This document shows, in pieces, positions 1 to 8,098 of a stretch of DNA of 24,717 nucleotides (position 1 is the first letter of the stretch; each line of letters opens with the position of its first letter). The position numbers and the translations under genes are program-made. Origin of the DNA: DATEJJ01 sp039649115 (GTDB taxonomy: Bacteria; Actinomycetota; Actinomycetes; Mycobacteriales; Micromonosporaceae); contig JBBWZQ010000309.1 of NCBI GenBank assembly GCA_039649115.1, forward strand, positions 1 through 24,717. Reading direction: 5' to 3'. Below the pieces are notes generated by a model that was not told the DNA's origin, did no database searches, and saw only the letters and a list, made by a program, of their open reading frames with translations.

Positions 1-2
1 AC

Positions 3-158
3 GTGCTGCTGCTCGCCGTGGCCGGCGGCCAGGTGACCGTCAACCAGCTATTCCCGGACGCTGAGGAACCGGTGGACGAGTGGCGCCAATGCACCCAGCG
101 CTGGCAAGCGGCCGTCGACGGCGACAGGTTAGGTGAGATGCCCTCACGCCGAAGGTGA
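3..158 (+). CDS. 3' end of an unrecognised protein (partial, cut by window edge)
   Basis: Only the last ~51 residues are present, open from the window edge to a TGA at 156-158. The translated tail begins VLLLAVAGGQVTVNQLFPD and ends GEMPSRRR. Codon use is strongly GC-biased at third positions up to about base 125, which supports real coding. I do not recognise the family and see no signal peptide or motif in this piece. It runs towards, and overlaps, the 3' end of the zinc-ribbon gene on the other strand, so one of the two may end earlier than drawn. Confidence 0.5.
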   Translation: MLLLAVAGGQVTVNQLFPDAEEPVDEWRQCTQRWQAAVDGDRLGEMPSRRR

Positions 159-453
159 GGTCGTCCGCTGTCGCGCCAACCCATACGACGACGAACACGC
201 CCCGCACGAACGCCGCCCCGACCCTCGCCGGTGTGCGCGCGATCCGCCCCCGTCCTCGGGAACACCGGATCGCGGCCTCGACAGTGTGTTGCTCCACCGC
301 CTCGGCCTCGACCGGGCGAAGCCGGCAGCCACACGGGCTGCGATACGCCCGGGCGCCTTCCACCGTCTCCAGAGGGCAAAGTCGCTGTCCGCATCCACCG
401 CAGGTCAGCAGGCCGCGCACGATGAACGGATCGCCGGGCAGCGCGGCCGGCAT
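40..453 (-). CDS. small zinc-ribbon protein, related to recombinase zinc-ribbon segments
   Basis: The N-terminal half carries GLLTCGGCGQRLCPL followed by SPCGCRLRP, a four-cysteine ribbon like the zinc beta-ribbon of large serine recombinases. Small stand-alone proteins of this type are common in actinomycetes, and the downstream VGATADDLTF segment also fits that group. The catalytic serine-recombinase domain is absent, so this is not a complete recombinase. I chose the ATG at 451-453 because a weak GGCGGA lies before it; a GTG at 466-468 would add five residues. The last third overlaps the partial plus-strand gene and its codon bias weakens, so the true 3' end is uncertain. A nucleic-acid-binding role is inference from the ribbon only. 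Confidence 0.55.
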   Translation of the reverse strand: MPAALPGDPFIVRGLLTCGGCGQRLCPLETVEGARAYRSPCGCRLRPVEAEAVEQHTVEAAIRCSRGRGRIARTPARVGAAFVRGVFVVVWVGATADDLTFGVRASHLTCRRRRPLASAGCIGATRPPVPQRPGIAG

Positions 454-468
454 GGTGGGATCCGCCAC

Positions 469-1040
469 CGCCGGCTGCGCTACTCGGTCCGGCCACGCCG
501 ACGAGGGGCGGCGGTCGCGGCCGGACGATCGTGATCGCGGGATTGACCGCCGCGTGCCGGCCGCGCGATCGGGCTATGTGGCCTGTCCGGCCTCCCCGGC
601 ATGGCCATGGCCGGCCGGTGTCGGCACTGCACCGAACTAGCGGGTGCTGGTCCGCTCAAGGCCGCCTGAGCCAAGACGAACCTGGTATGAGCGGCGAGCG
701 ACTGCGCCACGACATCTCCCCGGTCAACCCAACAGGGCGGCACCGGGACGGACGGGTCTGCTCCTCGTCCGCCCCAGGCCCTGGATGCGAAGGCCAACCG
801 CAGGGCCGACCCGGCCCGGACCGCAACGACGGGTGACCAAGGGCCGCCATGCGCGTTACTGTTCGGGTTGCGGATAGCTAATTCCTCGCGAGCAGATGTC
901 GACCAGAGTCGACGGATGGCGCTGACAAATCATTGACATCACGCTCAGTAATATTGGCGTGGCAGGTCAATGCCCACCACGGCTGTTGGCTAGGCTGCTG
1001 CGCCGTGGGCGTAGATACAGGCCAGGTCAGCGGTGAGCGA
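469..1040. other. gene-poor interval
   Basis: No open frame here looks coding: those present lack GC-biased third positions, recognisable domains or ribosome sites. A perfect TTGACA (933-938) could be a -35 box for the CYTH gene downstream, but I see no convincing -10 at 16-18 bp spacing (TAATAT at 949-954 is only 10 bp away). The TTG at 933 also opens an in-frame N-terminal extension of the CYTH gene. Confidence 0.5.
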
Positions 1041-1619
1041 TTGGACGTTCAGGAAGTCGAGGTGAAATACCGGGTCCTTGACGTGGAGGCACTGATCGCG
1101 GTGCTCGCGGCACGGCACGTGCGCCTGTCCGCGCCGTTCCGGCAGGACGACCAGGCGTACGCCCCGGCTGGCTGGCAGTACGGTCAGCCCAAGGTGAACG
1201 TGCCGTTCGCTCGCCTACGGACCCAGGACGGCCGGCACCTGTTCACGGTCAAGAAGCCAGTGGCGAACGAGATGGCCTGCCTGGAATATGAATCCGCCGT
1301 CGCTGACCGGGACCAGATGCACGCCGCGCTCACCGCGATGGGGTTCTACCCCACGGTCCGCATCGTCAAGACGCGACGCACCGCAGTCTTGAGCGACCTG
1401 TCGCTATGTCTCGATGATGTCGAGCAGGTCGGACTCTTCCTGGAGGTCGAACAACTCATCGCCCGCGGCGGGTCTGGGGATGCCGCCCAACAGCGCCTCG
1501 ATGCGTTCGTGCAGTCCCTGGGCGTGCCCTTGCAGCGGACCACCGATACCTACGACTCGCTGATCAACGCCGCGCAGTCCCCGTCTCCGGCAGCCTGGTC
1601 AGAAGAGGCGACCGGCTGA
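1041..1619 (+). CDS. CYTH-domain protein (class IV adenylate cyclase / triphosphatase family)
   Basis: The N-terminus reads VQEVEVKYRV, which contains the ExExK signature of the CYTH fold. This tunnel-shaped domain binds triphosphate substrates through two divalent metals. Further along are charged strands expected of the tunnel (RLRTQDGRHLFTVKKP, CLEYESAV, RIVKTRRTA, LFLEVEQL) and the family's C-terminal Y-x-S/D region (TDTYDSLI). Length (192 aa) is normal for CyaB-like proteins. The frame is open back to a TTG at 933, but the ExExK motif usually sits at the extreme N-terminus, so the TTG at 1041, preceded by purine-rich GGTGAGCGA, is the better start. Whether it makes cAMP or hydrolyses triphosphates cannot be decided from sequence. 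It stands alone, with no cofactor gene beside it. Confidence 0.8.
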   Translation: MDVQEVEVKYRVLDVEALIAVLAARHVRLSAPFRQDDQAYAPAGWQYGQPKVNVPFARLRTQDGRHLFTVKKPVANEMACLEYESAVADRDQMHAALTAMGFYPTVRIVKTRRTAVLSDLSLCLDDVEQVGLFLEVEQLIARGGSGDAAQQRLDAFVQSLGVPLQRTTDTYDSLINAAQSPSPAAWSEEATG

Positions 1620-1650
1620 CCCGATCCGCTCCGTCTCCACAGTCAACTGA

Positions 1651-1673
1651 GAACCCGCGGTATACCGAGGTTC
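1651..1673. terminator. hairpin between convergent genes
   Basis: GAACC at 1651-1655 pairs with GGTTC at 1669-1673 around an inner CGGTATACCG palindrome. It lies between the 3' ends of the CYTH gene and the PQQ-propeller gene, where a shared terminator is expected. There is no U-run, as is usual in actinomycetes. Confidence 0.45.
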
Positions 1674-1728
1674 AGCACGACAGCGGCGTGGTCGGACAGC
1701 CGCCACCCCAGAGATCCACACCGATCGG

Positions 1729-3456
1729 TCAGTGTCCGAGCGCGTACAACTGCCCGTTGTTCTGAGCGTAGATGCGGCCCACGGAGTCGATGGCGGTGGG
1801 CGTGTACGCTTCCGCGATGGTCTTGCCTAGGAAGATGTGTTCGATCTCGTTGCCCTGCCGGTCCACGACGTAGAGGTTCCCGTCCTCGTTGAGACCGTAA
1901 AACGTACCATCGCGGTCGAAGGCCGGCGAGCTGATGCACCACTCGAAGCCATTCGGATGCTGCCCGTCATCGACACACGTGATGGTGTTGTCCGGCTCGC
2001 GCTGGCAGGTTCGCGTCGAGGTGTTGGTGAGCCGCCACTCGACCCGCAAACCGGCATCCAGGCTGGCGAGGTGGTACGGCCCGTTGGTCAGGTACTGGTT
2101 GTCCTTCGTGATGAGCGAGTAGGTGTGGTCATGCGGGTACACCGGTGGTGTGATGCCCTCACCGAAGTCGAACGAGCCGGCGAACTGGCCAGCCGCGTCG
2201 AACTTCAACAGATGTCCCCGGAAACCGTTGTACTGGGTGTACGCACCGAATACGACACCGCCGTCTGGCAGCGCCACGGGTGAACCGGAGTTGAAGTCCG
2301 GCGACTCACCTGCCGGTTGCATGTTGGTGGCCGGGTCGACGCCGGCTTTCGTCCCCTCGCGACAGTCGAACGTTCCGGTGCCGTACGGGGCGAGCACGCC
2401 ACAGCCGTCGTTGAGTAGACCACGCATCGAGCTGGCCCATTTCAGGGTGAGATCGGGTCGCAACGCGATCACGTACGCATAGTTGGAGACGTGGGAGAAC
2501 TGCGCGCGGCTGGTGGTGAAGATGGTGCCGTCCAAGCCGATGGCCGGGGCGACATTGCTGCCCGCTCGCTGGGACAGGCAGGGGAACCGCGGTGGCAGCG
2601 TCGGTGAGCCGTCGGGCTGGGGCGCGGGCGGCCACGGCCGGGCCGGTTGCGGCGACAGGTCCGCGAACGAGCCATAACACGAATCCGTCGGCCTGGGCGC
2701 GCCAGGGATCAGCGTGCGGTAGTCAACCATCTGAATCGCGCCGCGGGCAGGCACCTTCACCAACCAGCTGTGCGCGTCCGGCGGCTCCAGCTTCACCACG
2801 TTGTAGTACACGTTGCCCGCGTCGTCCACGGTCAGGCCGCCGGAGACGTACGTGGACCCGTCGACGACGTCCCCGAATGGGTTGATCCGCCGGATGGCCC
2901 CACCGCTGAGCTTGTCGACCTGGAAGACGGTCCCCCCGGCGCCGGGCACGTACAGGAAGCGTCCGGCCATCGCCGACTGGAACAGGCCATCGCGCGTACC
3001 GGGCAAGGGCTTGTAGTCAGACGTGAACGTCCATCGGGGCGCCAACTGACCGTCTTGCCACCGCAGCCCGCGCAGCGTCCAGATCTGCTGGTTGATCGAG
3101 TCGAATCCGCACGGCGCGGGTTGCCCTGAGCCAGGCGGGTCGCACGAGACGTACTTGCCGGCCTTCTGCAACATGAACACGCCGCCGTCGCTGTCCAACA
3201 GCGGTGCGGGGTAGCGGACCGCGAGAGCGCCGCCGTTCTCGGCCGCTTCCTGGCCAGCGAACGGGTCCACCACCATCTGGGTCAACAGCCGTAGCCCCTG
3301 CTGGCCCGCCACGCAGCTGAGCCCGTTGTGCGCGGGACCCTGAGCCCACTGTGTCCAGTCGCAGGTTATCGGTCGTAGGTCATCGGCATGCGCCATCGTG
3401 GGGAGCATGCCCAGAACGAGCGCGCAGGCCACTGCTGTCGCAGTTCTGACGCGCAT
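1729..3456 (-). CDS. secreted PQQ/BamB-like beta-propeller protein
   Basis: This 575-aa protein starts with a clear Sec signal peptide: MRVRTATAVACALVLG followed by MLPTMAHA and a likely cut before DD. The mature part carries repeated blade-like strands of the PQQ-like or BamB-like type, such as LTVDDAGNVYYNV, IGLDGTIFTTS, ALPDGGVVFGAY, DRDGTFYGLNEDGNLYVVD and DSVGRIYAQNNGQLYALG. About ten cysteines suggest disulfides outside the cell. I see no catalytic motif, so a binding or scaffold role is more likely than an enzyme. The start at 3454-3456 follows a strong GGAGGAG with good spacing; an upstream ATG in the same frame (3522) would bury the signal peptide. It lies 76 bp after a small hydrophobic ORF, probably in one transcript, and is divergent from the LAL regulator. 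The protein family is not named with confidence. Confidence 0.8.
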   Translation of the reverse strand: MRVRTATAVACALVLGMLPTMAHADDLRPITCDWTQWAQGPAHNGLSCVAGQQGLRLLTQMVVDPFAGQEAAENGGALAVRYPAPLLDSDGGVFMLQKAGKYVSCDPPGSGQPAPCGFDSINQQIWTLRGLRWQDGQLAPRWTFTSDYKPLPGTRDGLFQSAMAGRFLYVPGAGGTVFQVDKLSGGAIRRINPFGDVVDGSTYVSGGLTVDDAGNVYYNVVKLEPPDAHSWLVKVPARGAIQMVDYRTLIPGAPRPTDSCYGSFADLSPQPARPWPPAPQPDGSPTLPPRFPCLSQRAGSNVAPAIGLDGTIFTTSRAQFSHVSNYAYVIALRPDLTLKWASSMRGLLNDGCGVLAPYGTGTFDCREGTKAGVDPATNMQPAGESPDFNSGSPVALPDGGVVFGAYTQYNGFRGHLLKFDAAGQFAGSFDFGEGITPPVYPHDHTYSLITKDNQYLTNGPYHLASLDAGLRVEWRLTNTSTRTCQREPDNTITCVDDGQHPNGFEWCISSPAFDRDGTFYGLNEDGNLYVVDRQGNEIEHIFLGKTIAEAYTPTAIDSVGRIYAQNNGQLYALGH

Positions 3457-3532
3457 TACCGTGCTCCTCCTCCGCCGCAACGGCACACGACGCCGCGGCA
3501 GGAGGACCGGCATGATGTTCATCGGCTTCCTC

Positions 3533-3697
3533 TCATTCCGGAAGGGACCGCCGCAGCACGGCGGCGACGGCCAGCGACGTGGTCACCACCGGCGCGGCCA
3601 ATGAGGCGGACACCGGTGCCGCGACCCCCAGCATGGCCAACCCTGTCGCACGCACGCCCGCTGAGTTGCGCCACGTTGACCGGAAACGTTTGTTCAT
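3533..3697 (-). CDS. small hydrophobic (membrane or secreted) protein, 54 aa
   Basis: This short frame begins MNKRFRSTWRNSAG and continues as an almost unbroken hydrophobic Ala/Val stretch (about residues 15-47) before ending RRSLPE. Basic N-terminus, hydrophobic core and basic end suit a single membrane span or an uncleaved signal peptide. The ATG at 3695-3697 is preceded by GGGAGGA at ideal distance, which is the main reason to call it. It is the first gene downstream of the shared promoter region with the LAL regulator and is followed by the PQQ-like propeller on the same strand, so the two are probably co-transcribed. No family was recognised. Confidence 0.6.
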   Translation of the reverse strand: MNKRFRSTWRNSAGVRATGLAMLGVAAPVSASLAAPVVTTSLAVAAVLRRSLPE

Positions 3698-3790
3698 CGT
3701 CGGTTTCCTCCCTGTCCGGCCGGTGCTCCCCGCTTCGCGTTGCTGCCATTCCGACCGCAAGTGTCGGCTCGGTCGTCCGGGCGTCGCATC

Positions 3791-3837
3791 GGGAGTTCCC
3801 TCCCATCTTTCGCAGATGATCTCCCCATATTCTGGGG
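3791..3837. promoter_or_regulatory. divergent regulatory region with palindromes and 22-bp direct repeats
   Basis: This segment between the small ORF/propeller genes and the LAL regulator holds GGGAGTTCCC (3791-3800; arms GGGA/TCCC), CCCATCTTTCG (3802-3812), CCCATATTCTG (3824-3834), and the inverted repeat CCCCATATTCTGGGG (3823-3837). The two CCCAT words are exactly 22 bp apart, two helical turns. The exact 12-mer CCCATCTTTCGC recurs upstream of the second secreted-protein gene at 8087-8098. GGGAGTTCCC is one base away from the GGGAWWTCCC core reported for PAS-LuxR operators of the PimM type. That the adjacent LAL protein binds here is inference. Confidence 0.5.
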
Positions 3838-3990
3838 CTCATCGCGCCGCAGGACAGCCTGCAGTCATGGAACTTGGCGGGCGGCCGGGCCCCGCTGCCG
3901 GTGGTGATCCGCGATGAGTTACACGGTCGTGGTCAGTCGGCTAGCCGACCACATTTGCCGGCGGTGCGAGCTACCCCGGAGACTGTTCCC

Positions 3991-6600
3991 ATGCCGCTGC
4001 TAGAGCGAGAGTCTGCGATGGCGTCGCTGGTGGAGTACGCACGCGAGGCGTATGCCGGCGAGGGCCGGCTGGTGCTCGTGTCCGGCGAGGCGGGTATCGG
4101 CAAGTCGAGTGTGGTCGAGGAAGTTGCCGCCCGTCTGGCGATGGAGCTGCCCGCCGCCCGCTGGGCGTGGGGCATGTGCGATGGCCTGTTCACGCCGCGT
4201 CCGCTCGGCCCGCTGTTCGACGTCGCGGACGAGCTCGGCGGCGAGCTGCTGCGGCTGTGCCGGGCCCAGGCACCGCGAGACGAATTGTTCACCGCGCTGC
4301 TGCGCCAGGCGAGCGTGCCCGGGCGGCTCAACGTCATCGTGGTGGAGGATCTGCACTGGGCCGATGACGCGACCATCGACCTGGTGCGATTCCTGGGCCG
4401 CCGGCTGCGCAGCCTCGCGGTGCTGTTCATTGTGACCTACCGCGATGACGGTCTGGCACCTGAAGATCCGCTGCGCATCGCGCTCGGCGACCTCAGCATG
4501 CAGCGCTGGACCCGGCGGATCGGGCTCGCGCCGCTGTCGCCGCGGGCGGTCGGACTGTTGGCCGGCGATACCGGGTTGGAACCCACGGCGCTGCACCGGC
4601 TGACCGGCGGCAACCCGTTCTTCGTCACCGAGGTGGTGCGCTCAGGTGCCGCCGCGGTTCCCGAGTCGGCGCGCGACGCCGTGTTGGCCCGAGTCGCCGT
4701 GCTGGGCGGCGCCGCTCGCGAGGTGCTGGATGTCGCGGCGCTCGTCGGTGCCCGGCTGGACCCCGGGCTGCTGACGTCGGTGGCCGACGGGCCACCGGAG
4801 GCGCTGGACGAGTTGGTGACCTCTGGCCTGTTGGTCGGCGACGGCACGGGGCTGCGGTTCCGGCACGAGCTGGCCCGGCTGGCCGTCGAGCAGGCGATTG
4901 CGGCGCACCAGACCGGTGGCATCCATGCGCGGATCCTCACCGGCCTGCGCGCGGCTGGCGGCGACGACGACGCGGGCATGGCCTACCACGCTGAGGGCGC
5001 CGGCGACGCCACCGCGGTGCTGGAGTTCGCGGTGCGCGCGGCCAGGCGGGCGGCAGAGTTGGCCTCGCACCGGGAGGCCGGCGCGCAGTACCAGCGGGCC
5101 CTACGCTTCGCTGGCGGGCTCAGCCTGGTGGAACAGGCGCAGCTGCACGACGCGCTGACGTTCGAACTGTCCCTTGTGGACCGCTGGGAGGAGGCCGCCG
5201 ACGCGGCTCGGCACGCCGGCGAGCTGTGGCACGCGGCGGGCGACCGGCGGCGCGAGGGGGCAACGCTGCGGCTGCTGTCGGCGGCGATGACGAGCCTGTG
5301 CCGCGGCGACGAGGCGCTCGCCGCGGCCGAGCGGGCCGTGGCGACGCTGGACCCGCTCGGTCCCAGCCCCGAGCTCGCCTGGGCGTACTCGAACCTCGCC
5401 GCACAGTTCATGCTGACCAACCGCGACACCGAGGCGTACGACCTGGCCGAGCGCGCCTATGCGGTGGCCGATGCGCTGGGGCTGCACGAGGTGCGCGGCG
5501 ACGCGCTCATCACGCGGGCCGGCTCGGTGCGGGCGACGAACCGGGCGTGGCCGGACGCCGGCCTCAAGCAGGCGCTGGAGATCGCGCTGGAGCACGGGCT
5601 GCATGAGCAGGCCGGGCGCGCGTACACGAACCTGCACGGCCTGCTGTGCGACGAGCGCCGCCACGCCGAGGCCGAGCCGTACTACCTGGCGGGCGTCGCG
5701 TACTGCGACGAGCACGACGCGACGACCTTCGGCACCTCCCTGCGCGGCGAGCGGGCCAATACGCTGGTCCGGACCGGCCGCTGGGACGAGGCCGCCGCGA
5801 TCTGCCAGCGGCTGCTCGACCACGCCCGGGCGTCGCCGATCAACACGATCACGCCCCTGGCGAACCTGGGCATCCTGCACGCCCGCCGCGGCACCGGCGA
5901 CGCCCTGCGACACCTCGACGAGGCGGTCGACGCGGCCGACGGGTCCGCCGAGCCACAGTGCATCATGCGGGTGCGCCTGCTGCGGGCCGAGGCACACTGG
6001 CTGGCAGGCCGCCTCGACGACGCCCGCGCCGACGCCGAGTGCGCCGACGACGTGGCGGACGGCAGCCACGCCTGGATCCGCGGCGCCGTCGCGGACTGGC
6101 TGCGCCGCACCGACTCCGACAGGCCGCCGCGCGGCGCGGTCGCGGAGCCCTACCGGCTGGGGCTCGACGGCGACTGGGCCGGCGCGGCACGGCACTGGCT
6201 GGACCTCGGCTGCGCCTACGAGGCGGCGTTGGCCCTGCTCGACGCCGACGACGAGGACGCCCTGCGGCGGGCGGTGAGCATCCTCACCGAACTGGGTGCG
6301 GCCGCCACCGCCCGAGTCGCCCGCCACCACCTACGCAGCCGCGGCGTGCGGTCCATCCCGGTCGGCCCGCGCACGGCCACCCGCGCCCACCCGCTCGGCC
6401 TGACCCGCCGGGAGCACGAGGTCCTCGACCTCATCTGCGCGGGGTACACCAATGCCGAGATCGCCAGACGGCTGGTCATCGCCGTCAAGACCGTAGACCA
6501 CCACGTTTCCGCGGTACTGGCCAAGCTCGGCGCATCCACTCGCACGATCGCCGCCGCAGAAGCCGCCCGGCTCGGGCTGGTCGAGACCGGCCGGCGCTGA
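3991..6600 (+). CDS. LAL-family LuxR transcriptional regulator (STAND ATPase)
   Basis: An 869-aa regulator with three parts. The N-terminal AAA-type ATPase has Walker A GEAGIGKSS (about residues 32-40) and Walker B VIVVEDLHWADD (115-126), with LTGGNPFFVTEV further on, as in LAL/MalT-type proteins. A long alanine-rich helical middle looks like TPR-type repeats. The C-terminal 60 residues are a GerE/LuxR helix-turn-helix: LTRREHEVLDLICAGYTNAE, then KTVDHHVSAVLAKLGA. Size and order match large ATP-binding LuxR regulators that often activate secondary-metabolite or exported-protein genes. I chose the ATG at 3991 because MPLLERE is the usual family start and GGAGA precedes it; an open frame extends back to 3874. 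It is divergent from the small ORF/PQQ-propeller pair, which is its most likely target (inference). Confidence 0.92.
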   Translation: MPLLERESAMASLVEYAREAYAGEGRLVLVSGEAGIGKSSVVEEVAARLAMELPAARWAWGMCDGLFTPRPLGPLFDVADELGGELLRLCRAQAPRDELFTALLRQASVPGRLNVIVVEDLHWADDATIDLVRFLGRRLRSLAVLFIVTYRDDGLAPEDPLRIALGDLSMQRWTRRIGLAPLSPRAVGLLAGDTGLEPTALHRLTGGNPFFVTEVVRSGAAAVPESARDAVLARVAVLGGAAREVLDVAALVGARLDPGLLTSVADGPPEALDELVTSGLLVGDGTGLRFRHELARLAVEQAIAAHQTGGIHARILTGLRAAGGDDDAGMAYHAEGAGDATAVLEFAVRAARRAAELASHREAGAQYQRALRFAGGLSLVEQAQLHDALTFELSLVDRWEEAADAARHAGELWHAAGDRRREGATLRLLSAAMTSLCRGDEALAAAERAVATLDPLGPSPELAWAYSNLAAQFMLTNRDTEAYDLAERAYAVADALGLHEVRGDALITRAGSVRATNRAWPDAGLKQALEIALEHGLHEQAGRAYTNLHGLLCDERRHAEAEPYYLAGVAYCDEHDATTFGTSLRGERANTLVRTGRWDEAAAICQRLLDHARASPINTITPLANLGILHARRGTGDALRHLDEAVDAADGSAEPQCIMRVRLLRAEAHWLAGRLDDARADAECADDVADGSHAWIRGAVADWLRRTDSDRPPRGAVAEPYRLGLDGDWAGAARHWLDLGCAYEAALALLDADDEDALRRAVSILTELGAAATARVARHHLRSRGVRSIPVGPRTATRAHPLGLTRREHEVLDLICAGYTNAEIARRLVIAVKTVDHHVSAVLAKLGASTRTIAAAEAARLGLVETGRR

Positions 6601-6630
6601 CCTTCAGGCACCCCCTCAGCTGCCTGAAGG
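6601..6630 (+). terminator. perfect 10-bp stem hairpin right after the LAL stop codon
   Basis: CCTTCAGGCA (6601-6610) and TGCCTGAAGG (6621-6630) are perfect complements around a 10-base loop, starting at the base after the TGA. The position and symmetry suit a transcription terminator for the LAL gene and possibly for the converging gene. There is no T-run. Confidence 0.7.
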
Positions 6631-6783
6631 CCAGCCGGCCGCACTGCTACCCGCACCGAGCCGCAACCGTCCCGGGTGACGACGATGCCGTCGGTCTTCT
6701 GATATTGGATGCTGGTGTTCACCAACACGGTGAGGCCGACGTTCCTGGTGGCGGCCGTGGCCTCGGCCTGCTCGACCGCCCCG
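6631..6783 (-). pseudogene. possible gene remnant downstream of the seven-repeat gene
   Basis: On the minus strand the frame reads AVEQAEATAATRNVGLTVLV, then NTSIQYQKTDGIVVTRDG and CGSVRVAVRP, with mostly G/C third positions. This is protein-like, but the frame has no start of its own: upstream it runs into the seven-repeat gene in another frame, and downstream it runs into the terminator and the LAL gene. It may be the tail of a gene lost when the region was rearranged. No family was recognised and chance is possible. Confidence 0.2.
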
Positions 6784-7944
6784 TCAGCCGACTGCGCAGA
6801 AGGCGGTGGTCCTCGGCATCGGGGTGTAGGCCGTCGTGTTGTCGAATACGTTCGACGTGGACGGGTTGCTGCCCACGGCGATGGGCTGTCCGGTGTCGAA
6901 GCATGTCTCGGCCTGGTAGTCCCAGACGGTGTGTGAGACACCGTGGTTGAACAGGATCTGGAATCGGTCGGGTAGCACAAACGCCATGCTGGGGCTGGTG
7001 CCGACCGCTATCGGCAGGCGCGTGTCCACGGCGCCGCGCGCCGGGGTCACAGTCCACAGAGTGTGGGTGTTCAGCCCTTGGAACGCGACCTTGTAGTTGT
7101 TCGCGTCCACGTCGCGGATGGCCGGAGCGGTCCGGGGCGCGACGAAAACGTTGTAGCCCGTCGCCGTGGAGGTTTCGGTATCGAAGACGCGCAGCCGGTC
7201 GTCATCGCCGGCGAAGGCGATCTTGTAGTCGGTCAGATGCCCGGCGTTCGAGTGCGGGTTGATTTCGGTGATCGACGGGCTTGCCCCGACCGCCATCTTG
7301 ATTCCGGTGTCGTGCGCCACGTTGTTGCTATCGACGTACCAGAGGGTGTCCTCGACGTTGGCGTGGAATGCGACGGTGCCGATGAGCGAAAGGGCCCCTT
7401 TGGCGATGGCTGGGTTGGTTCCGGGAGACACGCCCAACGGCCCCCCACCGGGGAAGGTCACGTTCCGGCTGTTGACATCCACGGTGCGGAGGTTGTTGTC
7501 CGTGCCGACGAACGCGAACATGGCGTCGCCGCCGTTGAAGAAGTTCCCCAGCGGTGCGACCGCGGGGCTGCCGCCCGGCGCCATCTGCACGCCGGTGTTG
7601 ACAATGGTCTCGTACTCGTCGATGAACATCATCGTGTTGGTGGCCAGCGAGTGGACGGCGAGCACCCGCCCGCCCGAAAGGAACCCTGCAGTCTCGGCCG
7701 GGCTGGTGCCGGGGGCCGCGGTCAACGCGCTAGGGGCGGCGGTCACCAGGCCGCTCCCGGTCACCTCCATCACGGTGCCGTCCGCCGGTGATATCCAGGC
7801 GGCCGTCGGGTCCGGCCACGCCGTCGCGGCGTGCGCCGGCGCCGCCACGGTCACCATGGTGGTGGCGACCGCGACTGCGGCGGAGGCGGCCATGAGCAGG
7901 CCACGCCGTCGAGGCCGCGGCAGGGTACCTATTGGGAACTTCAT
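6784..7944 (-). CDS. secreted seven-repeat protein, probable beta-propeller
   Basis: A 386-aa exported protein. The signal peptide is MKFPIGTLPRPRRRGLLMAA then a hydrophobic stretch ending APAHA, with cleavage near residue 39. The mature part has seven copies of a P/V-G-T-S/N-P type turn: PGTSP 78, PGGSP 123, PGTNP 174, VGASP 219, PRTAP 270, VGTSP 314 and VGSNP 357. Spacings are 45, 51, 45, 51, 44 and 43. Between them strands such as YKIAFAGDDDRLRVFD and YKVAFQGLNTHTLWTVT recur. Seven units of ~47 residues suggest a closed seven-bladed propeller, perhaps lectin-like (inference). Two cysteines (C348, C383) near the end could close the ring. The ATG at 7942-7944 follows a GAGG-rich site. It is downstream of the broken NB-ARC gene on the same strand. 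No enzyme motif is visible. Confidence 0.8.
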   Translation of the reverse strand: MKFPIGTLPRPRRRGLLMAASAAVAVATTMVTVAAPAHAATAWPDPTAAWISPADGTVMEVTGSGLVTAAPSALTAAPGTSPAETAGFLSGGRVLAVHSLATNTMMFIDEYETIVNTGVQMAPGGSPAVAPLGNFFNGGDAMFAFVGTDNNLRTVDVNSRNVTFPGGGPLGVSPGTNPAIAKGALSLIGTVAFHANVEDTLWYVDSNNVAHDTGIKMAVGASPSITEINPHSNAGHLTDYKIAFAGDDDRLRVFDTETSTATGYNVFVAPRTAPAIRDVDANNYKVAFQGLNTHTLWTVTPARGAVDTRLPIAVGTSPSMAFVLPDRFQILFNHGVSHTVWDYQAETCFDTGQPIAVGSNPSTSNVFDNTTAYTPMPRTTAFCAVG

Positions 7945-8063
7945 CGATCCTCACCTCATCGCGCACCGTCGGGTGGCGGTGCGATCTCCAGGGCCACCGC
8001 ACGGCGCGGTCGCCTAGCCGTCAACTCTGGTGTCCCGGCCGGTTCGGCACATGGGCCAGCGAT

Positions 8064-8098
8064 CCCCTGTTTCGGCGCGAGGGCTACCCATCTTTCGC
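8064..8098 (-). promoter_or_regulatory. putative operator: direct repeats upstream of the seven-repeat gene
   Basis: CCCCTGTTTCG (8064-8074) and CCCATCTTTCG (8087-8097) agree at 8 of 11 positions and lie 23 bp apart. The second copy, extended by one base, is identical over 12 bp to 3802-3813 upstream of the PQQ-propeller unit. The element sits 120-155 bp before the ATG at 7944, in the 295-bp gap after the NB-ARC pseudogene. Shared control of both secreted-protein genes is inferred. Confidence 0.45.

Noticed and set aside
480..797. A 105-codon minus-strand frame in the left gap
   Set aside because: Composition is uneven, no ribosome site or motif; likely chance in GC-rich DNA.
5101..6330. A 409-codon minus-strand frame inside the LAL gene
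   Set aside because: Antisense shadow of the LAL TPR-like region; no motif, and the plus frame has clear Walker and LuxR motifs.
5646..6950. A 434-codon plus-strand frame overlapping the LAL gene end
   Set aside because: Arg/Pro-rich shadow frame with no ribosome site.
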